Shown: piece by piece, positions 60,372-64,000 of the stretch
Layout: each line of letters opens with the position of its first letter
Position numbering within the stretch: position 1 is the stretch's first letter
Source of the DNA: Lepas anatifera
Lineage: Eukaryota > Arthropoda > Thecostraca > Lepadidae
Assembly: GCA_034440635.1 (NCBI GenBank)
Contig: JAOTON010000199.1
Location: 124,001-188,000 of the forward strand
Reading direction: 5' to 3'
DNA: 64,000 nucleotides
Made by a program: the position numbers and the translations under genes
The notes under the pieces: model-generated
Told to the model about the DNA's origin: nothing
The model's database searches: none
What the model saw: the letters and a program-made list of their open reading frames with translations, nothing else

Positions 60372-60541
60372 AGTATTTCATAGAATGAGTATTATGTCGG
60401 GGTCAACTGTTCTGTTGACATAGTAATGTTTCTATGCTCTCGAACTCCCTATACTGACATTCGTTTGTAACATAACCACAGTGGGGCGCGAAATGACCAT
60501 GCAGTTGAAGCGCCCTAAAACCCCAAACAACACAACAACAA

Positions 60542-60556
60542 GAAACAGGATAGCCC
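60542..60556. repeat. Right target-site duplication of the ORF1-only retroelement
   Basis: GAAACAGGATAGCCC directly follows the A/C-rich 3' tail of the element. In the host sequence it is followed by GGGCTATCC, so the target site itself could form a small hairpin. Confidence 0.9.
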
Positions 60557-61127
60557 ACAAACACAAGCGGGCTATCCATGATAATACATAGTCAATCACC
60601 GGTGATGCGTCGGGGATGCGTTCATGTTGCACACTTCTCACCCACTCTGACACGAACTTACCCAAGACCTGAGCAGTTGGTGTTTCGTGAAGCGTCCAGG
60701 CAGTCAGTTCACAAAACAGAGCATAAATAAAACAAAATAGACAGGCATGCATAAACACGTCAACGCCAAGAGACCATAATAAATGCAGCGGAAAAATTAA
60801 GATCATACCTTCCAGTCGGCTCGATCAAAAGTTAAAACAATAATAATACATTTAACCCTATTCCTGTCGGGGGGATTTTCCACCCACCCCTCATGTTGTC
60901 CGGGTATAATCTCTACTTTTAAAAAAGTGACCTGAAACTGAAATGGGCAGATTCCCTGCAAGTCTGGAGATAATAGCTTTACCAGAGCGGAGCTATGGCT
61001 AGGAACTTCGGATCTTTTCGTACTCCCACTATTTTGCTTTCCTGTCCCCGCCTCAGGTTATACATTCGTGACTTGTCTCGATGTCACGCAGTATCCGACG
61101 TTTGGTAAACTATCGAACAAAATTATG

Positions 61128-61131
<4 letters not shown>

Positions 61132-61181
<50 letters not shown>
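61132..61181. repeat. TA microsatellite
   Basis: About 25 TA dinucleotides without interruption. Confidence 0.95.
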
Positions 61182-61185
<4 letters not shown>

Positions 61186-61905
61186 TCACCATACACTTCT
61201 GACCCTGGAGTTCCATCGAATTTTCATATAAATGAATTGTCAATTTCCCATCTACTCCCAACACACAGTGAGGGCGGAACGTCCTAATTTAAGGGCGAGG
61301 GGCACCTTGGATTTTTCAACCAGTTTCTTTCCAGTCAACGCCAAAGGGTTAGTGTTAAAATTGCTGATGTAAGGAGGGGGCACCGGGGCACGGTGCCACA
61401 ACACCCCACAGTTCCGCCGCCAGTGCTCACACATACCAATTTTGTGAAAATGAAACATCAGGGCCAAGGTTTGTTTGTTATTTGGGTTTAGGGGCGCGCC
61501 AACCAGTGCGATCATATAGCGCCCATAGGGCCAACAGTTTAGGAGGATCTAAGGAACAGTGGAAAACTGTATATTCTGCAGCCCGCTGTGCACAATTTGC
61601 AACATAGCGAAATTTTCCTTCTTTGAAAATTGGGTTCAGCGTGAGACAAATCAATCCCAATTTGAATTTTAAAAATAGAACGAAGTAATTCTGAGATCTT
61701 AGGGGCACCGAATCCACCACCCTCCCCCCCTCCTCATGTGATAGGAGTAGGGTAAGCAAGCACAATAAGCAGGTATAAAGCGGGGAGGAAGCACATACCT
61801 GATGGAAGGCTGATATTTCGTAAGGCGTTTGTTCGTCAGCACATTTTCGTTAACATATTTCCGTATCGCAATTTTCGTACGTAAACTTCGTAGCGCATAT
61901 TTTCG

Positions 61906-62097
61906 CATACGCGGATCAAGGATTTCCCACCGAGGGAGAGGACGCCACTTTTGGACGGAAACCCCTATATCAGGAGGGCGCTAAAGTTTGTCGAGGGGCA
62001 CCGATACTCGACTCCAGGCGAGAAGCGACATTTCAGGGGGTGCCAGGGAATGATCGTGGGGGGGATTGCCTCAATTGCTCCACTGGATCCGTCTATG
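61906..62097. mobile_element. Probable hAT-like MITE, degenerate termini
   Basis: It begins CATACGCGGATCAAGG and ends CACTGGATCCGTCTATG, imperfect inverted repeats. The flanks tattttcg and catttccg agree at 6 of 8 positions. It carries the shared module TTTGGACGGAAA..TATCAGG.GGGCGC that also occurs at 31505-31560 and, inverted, at 38596-38680. Confidence 0.6.
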
Positions 62098-63180
62098 CAT
62101 TTCCGTACGCTAATTTTTGTCTCACACATTTTCGCACAGACAAATTATAATTTTAAATTTTCTCGAATCGAGGGCTATCGTGCACAAGCTCTTTTAAGAA
62201 TTATCGCACATTTCCATGTCTATTTTTTTTTCGCTAAGCAGTGTCGAATTACATTCTTTCCACGCAAATATTCCGAGTTTCCGTGGGGCAAATTCACAAA
62301 ACAAGGACTGTAAGGTTCCTGAAAAAACGTGACTCTTAATGTAGCAAAAAGACCGGGATAGGCAGCCCTTAAAATGTTCGTGATAGCGAGTTTATCATAC
62401 TCAAACCCTCATTCTCATTACATATCGAAAACAGCATTTCGGCTTTCATCATAAGTGGGTGTCAGTTCTGAAACAGTTTCATCATTAGGCTCCGATTCTG
62501 AGGCATTTTTACTACGTACCTAAAGACGGTGTTCCACCACTCTGTAGGAAGCCGTGCCTTAAAAGCAAAATTAGTACTATGAAAGCGGCTCCCTCCTCAC
62601 AACTCTGAAAATACGACCCCCGCAAGGACGTATATTTTTGGAAAATGATTGACGGTGTCCAACTTTGAAAGATGTTAACCAGTTTATTAATGGGGAATTA
62701 ATATATACTGTTTTAGCATTTCCAAAGCCCTGTTCAACCACACAAAAACAATTTAAAGTCCCTGAAATGAGAATCAGGATGTAAAGACTACGCATCAGAG
62801 GATTTTAATTTACGAAAAATGTTGAAGAAGCCGAATACAAAAGAGATAAACGAAAACGCTCAAGAAACTATTCGCCACGAAAGCCCACCACGGACAAAAT
62901 GCGTCGCAAATACTTGCGTTGACGAGAATACGTGATGCGATAAATGGGTATGCAAAGATCTGCGTTTATAAACAAAAATATACGTTGGAAAAATTTGCGC
63001 GAGAAGAAAAACTTTACAAATAAGTCCATTACATAACTACATATGTCCGGAGACCAGGGAAACCTCGTACCTAATCAAGCACTGAACAGTTCAACCGACA
63101 GGAACCAAGAGACACCAAGGTAACAAAAGCGTGAAGGTACATGTTGTACTGGTGCTCGTCCTTGACCTGGTCCAACCCCA

Positions 63181-63222
63181 TCAGCTGACCTCAGGGTCAT
63201 CTACTTCAGGCGACACCTCGTC
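63181..63222 (-). CDS. Predicted terminal exon of the HMIT-like transporter
   Basis: Phase-0 continuation from the donor at 63508. It encodes DEVSPEVDDPEVS and then TGA, after a good acceptor (tgcgtttacag). Its acidic character suits the acidic cytoplasmic tail of the family. It is inferred from splice signals and composition only. Confidence 0.5.
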   Translation of the reverse strand, partial: DEVSPEVDDPEVS

Positions 63223-64000
63223 CTGTAAACGCACACAACATCGTGGGGTGCTGGAAAACAAAACGGCATTCCCTCCGCAACAGCTCTAGTGGTTAAAATA
63301 TACTGCCTTCTAAGCTGCATATGGATTAAAATTCAGAACCTTTCGGAAAAAGTAAAATCGATGTCAATTATATGAACTAAAAAAAACTAAATCGTCCAAA
63401 ATATGGAAACGCAACAATAATTCCACTCCAGCGGATAAAGAAAGTCCTCAAATTAACCAAACATAATTAATACACTGGTAAGCCATCCTGACCAGCGCGC
63501 TGTCTCACCTGCAGTATGTCACTATCTTCATCGTCGTCTTCGTGCTCGCCGCCGAACAGCCGAGCCATCTCCTCCAGCGGCACACCCTTGGTCTCGGGCA
63601 GCCAGCAGTAGAAGACCAGCGCCCCCAGTGCAGCCAGACTAGCGTACAGTCCAAACGCGCCCGGCCGCCCCAGCTGCGCCACTAACGTCAGAAACGTCAG
63701 CGACACCAACAGGTTGGCTGCCCAGTTACAAGAGGCTGCCACGCCGCTGCCGGTGCCCCGCGCCCAGGCCGGGTAGATCTCAGCGTTGATGGTCCACGGC
63801 ATGGGGCCCATTCCCGGCGCGAACGAGGCAAGGTAGAGACAGAGCCCGAGCACGGTGAGCCAGGCGTGCGGGGCCGGACACCAGTCGGTGGCCCAGGTCC
63901 GGTTGTCAGAGGCTGGACAGGCGCCGCCCGCTGCTGACGAGTTGGTCGGCGATACGACCGGCAGGCAGGCGCCGTCGCTGCCGACGGTGCCGGAGCTGAA
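63181..64000 (-). CDS. SLC2A13: Proton/myo-inositol cotransporter-like MFS sugar transporter, 3' part
   Basis: C-terminal end of a major-facilitator sugar/polyol transporter of the HMIT (SLC2A13) type, an integral membrane protein with 12 spans. The exon 64000-63509 is open from the window edge. It encodes an extracellular Cys-rich loop with NSS and NRT glycosylation sequons, then the last membrane spans. The HMIT-like string APGMGPMPWTINAEIYPAWARG is split here as APGMGPMPWT and INAEIYPAWARG, and PETKG follows the last span. The acidic tail reads EHEDDDEDSDILQ. At that point the sequence is a consensus donor, CAG|gtgaga (63508). An acceptor, gtttacag, leads at 63222 into a 13-codon acidic exon DEVSPEVDDPEVS ending in TGA at 63181-63183. 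I infer that this is the last exon. If unspliced, the frame stops at 63467 after ten more residues. The 5' part lies beyond the window. Paralogue assignment within the HMIT family is not certain. Confidence 0.85.

Larger units (their letters stand above)
57230..60541 (+). mobile_element. ORF1-only non-LTR retroelement with 15-bp target-site duplication
   Basis: A complete 3312-bp insertion bounded by a perfect 15-bp direct repeat (57215-57229 and 60542-60556, GAAACAGGATAGCCC). It has a GC-rich leader of about 1 kb with a strong 5' hairpin, one 707-codon ORF1-type gene, and only 170 bp after the stop. It ends in an A/C-rich tail (CCCCAAACAACACAACAAC). The tail plus the variable-length TSD is what target-primed reverse transcription leaves. 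No endonuclease or reverse-transcriptase frame is present on either strand, so the element is non-autonomous. It is comparable in layout to mammalian HAL1 (ORF1 without ORF2), although unrelated in sequence. The intact frame and perfect TSD suggest a young insertion. Confidence 0.88.
60557..63180. other. Intergenic region with repeats only
   Basis: Contains the TA tract, the MITE at 61906 and a degenerate ATTTTCG-rich array (61838-62140). A 124-codon frame at 60432-60806 (minus strand) is hydrophobic, but it is interrupted in the pre-insertion sequence and has no family match that I recognise. Confidence 0.5.

Noticed and set aside
60372..60541. Remnant of a reverse transcriptase after ORF1
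   Set aside because: Only 170 bp separate the stop from the TSD, with no conserved RT text in any frame.
60432..60806. Hydrophobic 124-codon minus-strand frame
   Set aside because: It spans the retroelement's 3' end and target duplication. In the reconstructed empty site the frame ends soon after, and no protein family is recognised.

Overview
This is a stretch of animal nuclear genome, not bacterial or viral. The evidence is three recognisable spliced housekeeping genes with GT/AG introns, very long gene-free stretches, microsatellites, tRNA-derived SINE-like heads, a non-LTR retrotransposon and many small DNA transposons (MITEs). The alpha-SNAP and HMIT-type transporter sequences look arthropod-like, and a crustacean is a reasonable guess, but the species cannot be named from this window.

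Layout. 1-41 kb: no convincing host gene. It holds minisatellites (2.48-2.74 kb; 6.35-9.67 kb, with a higher-order repeat; 37.9-38.5 kb), SINE-like heads, a family of dispersed repeats rich in AGGTCA/TGACCT hexamers, and a dense zone of non-autonomous DNA transposons (19-38 kb). Several of these have target-site duplications (TSDs) that can be read directly: 8 bp for hAT-like elements and TTAA for piggyBac-like elements. 41.1-44.1 kb, minus strand: CDK5RAP1, a mitochondrial radical-SAM tRNA methylthiotransferase, in two coding exons. 44.1-48.7 kb: intergenic, with AG and GGTT tracts. 48.7-54.9 kb, plus strand: alpha-SNAP (NAPA) in six coding exons. 57.2-60.5 kb: a retroposed element carrying a single 707-aa LINE-type ORF1 (gag-like, three zinc knuckles), flanked by a 15-bp TSD and lacking any reverse transcriptase. 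60.6-63.2 kb: TA repeat and MITE remnants. 63.2-64 kb, minus strand: 3' end of a proton/myo-inositol cotransporter-like gene (SLC2A13 type), which runs off the window.

The three host genes act in unrelated processes: mitochondrial tRNA modification, SNARE recycling, and sugar/polyol transport. Nothing suggests they are co-regulated. The most unusual content is in the mobile elements: the ORF1-only LINE derivative with a UUCG-capped 5' hairpin; a nested hAT / hAT / solo-LTR-like composite that can be dissected base by base; and two sister TTAA-flanked MITE families with palindromic subtermini and interiors densely packed with nuclear-receptor-like half sites.
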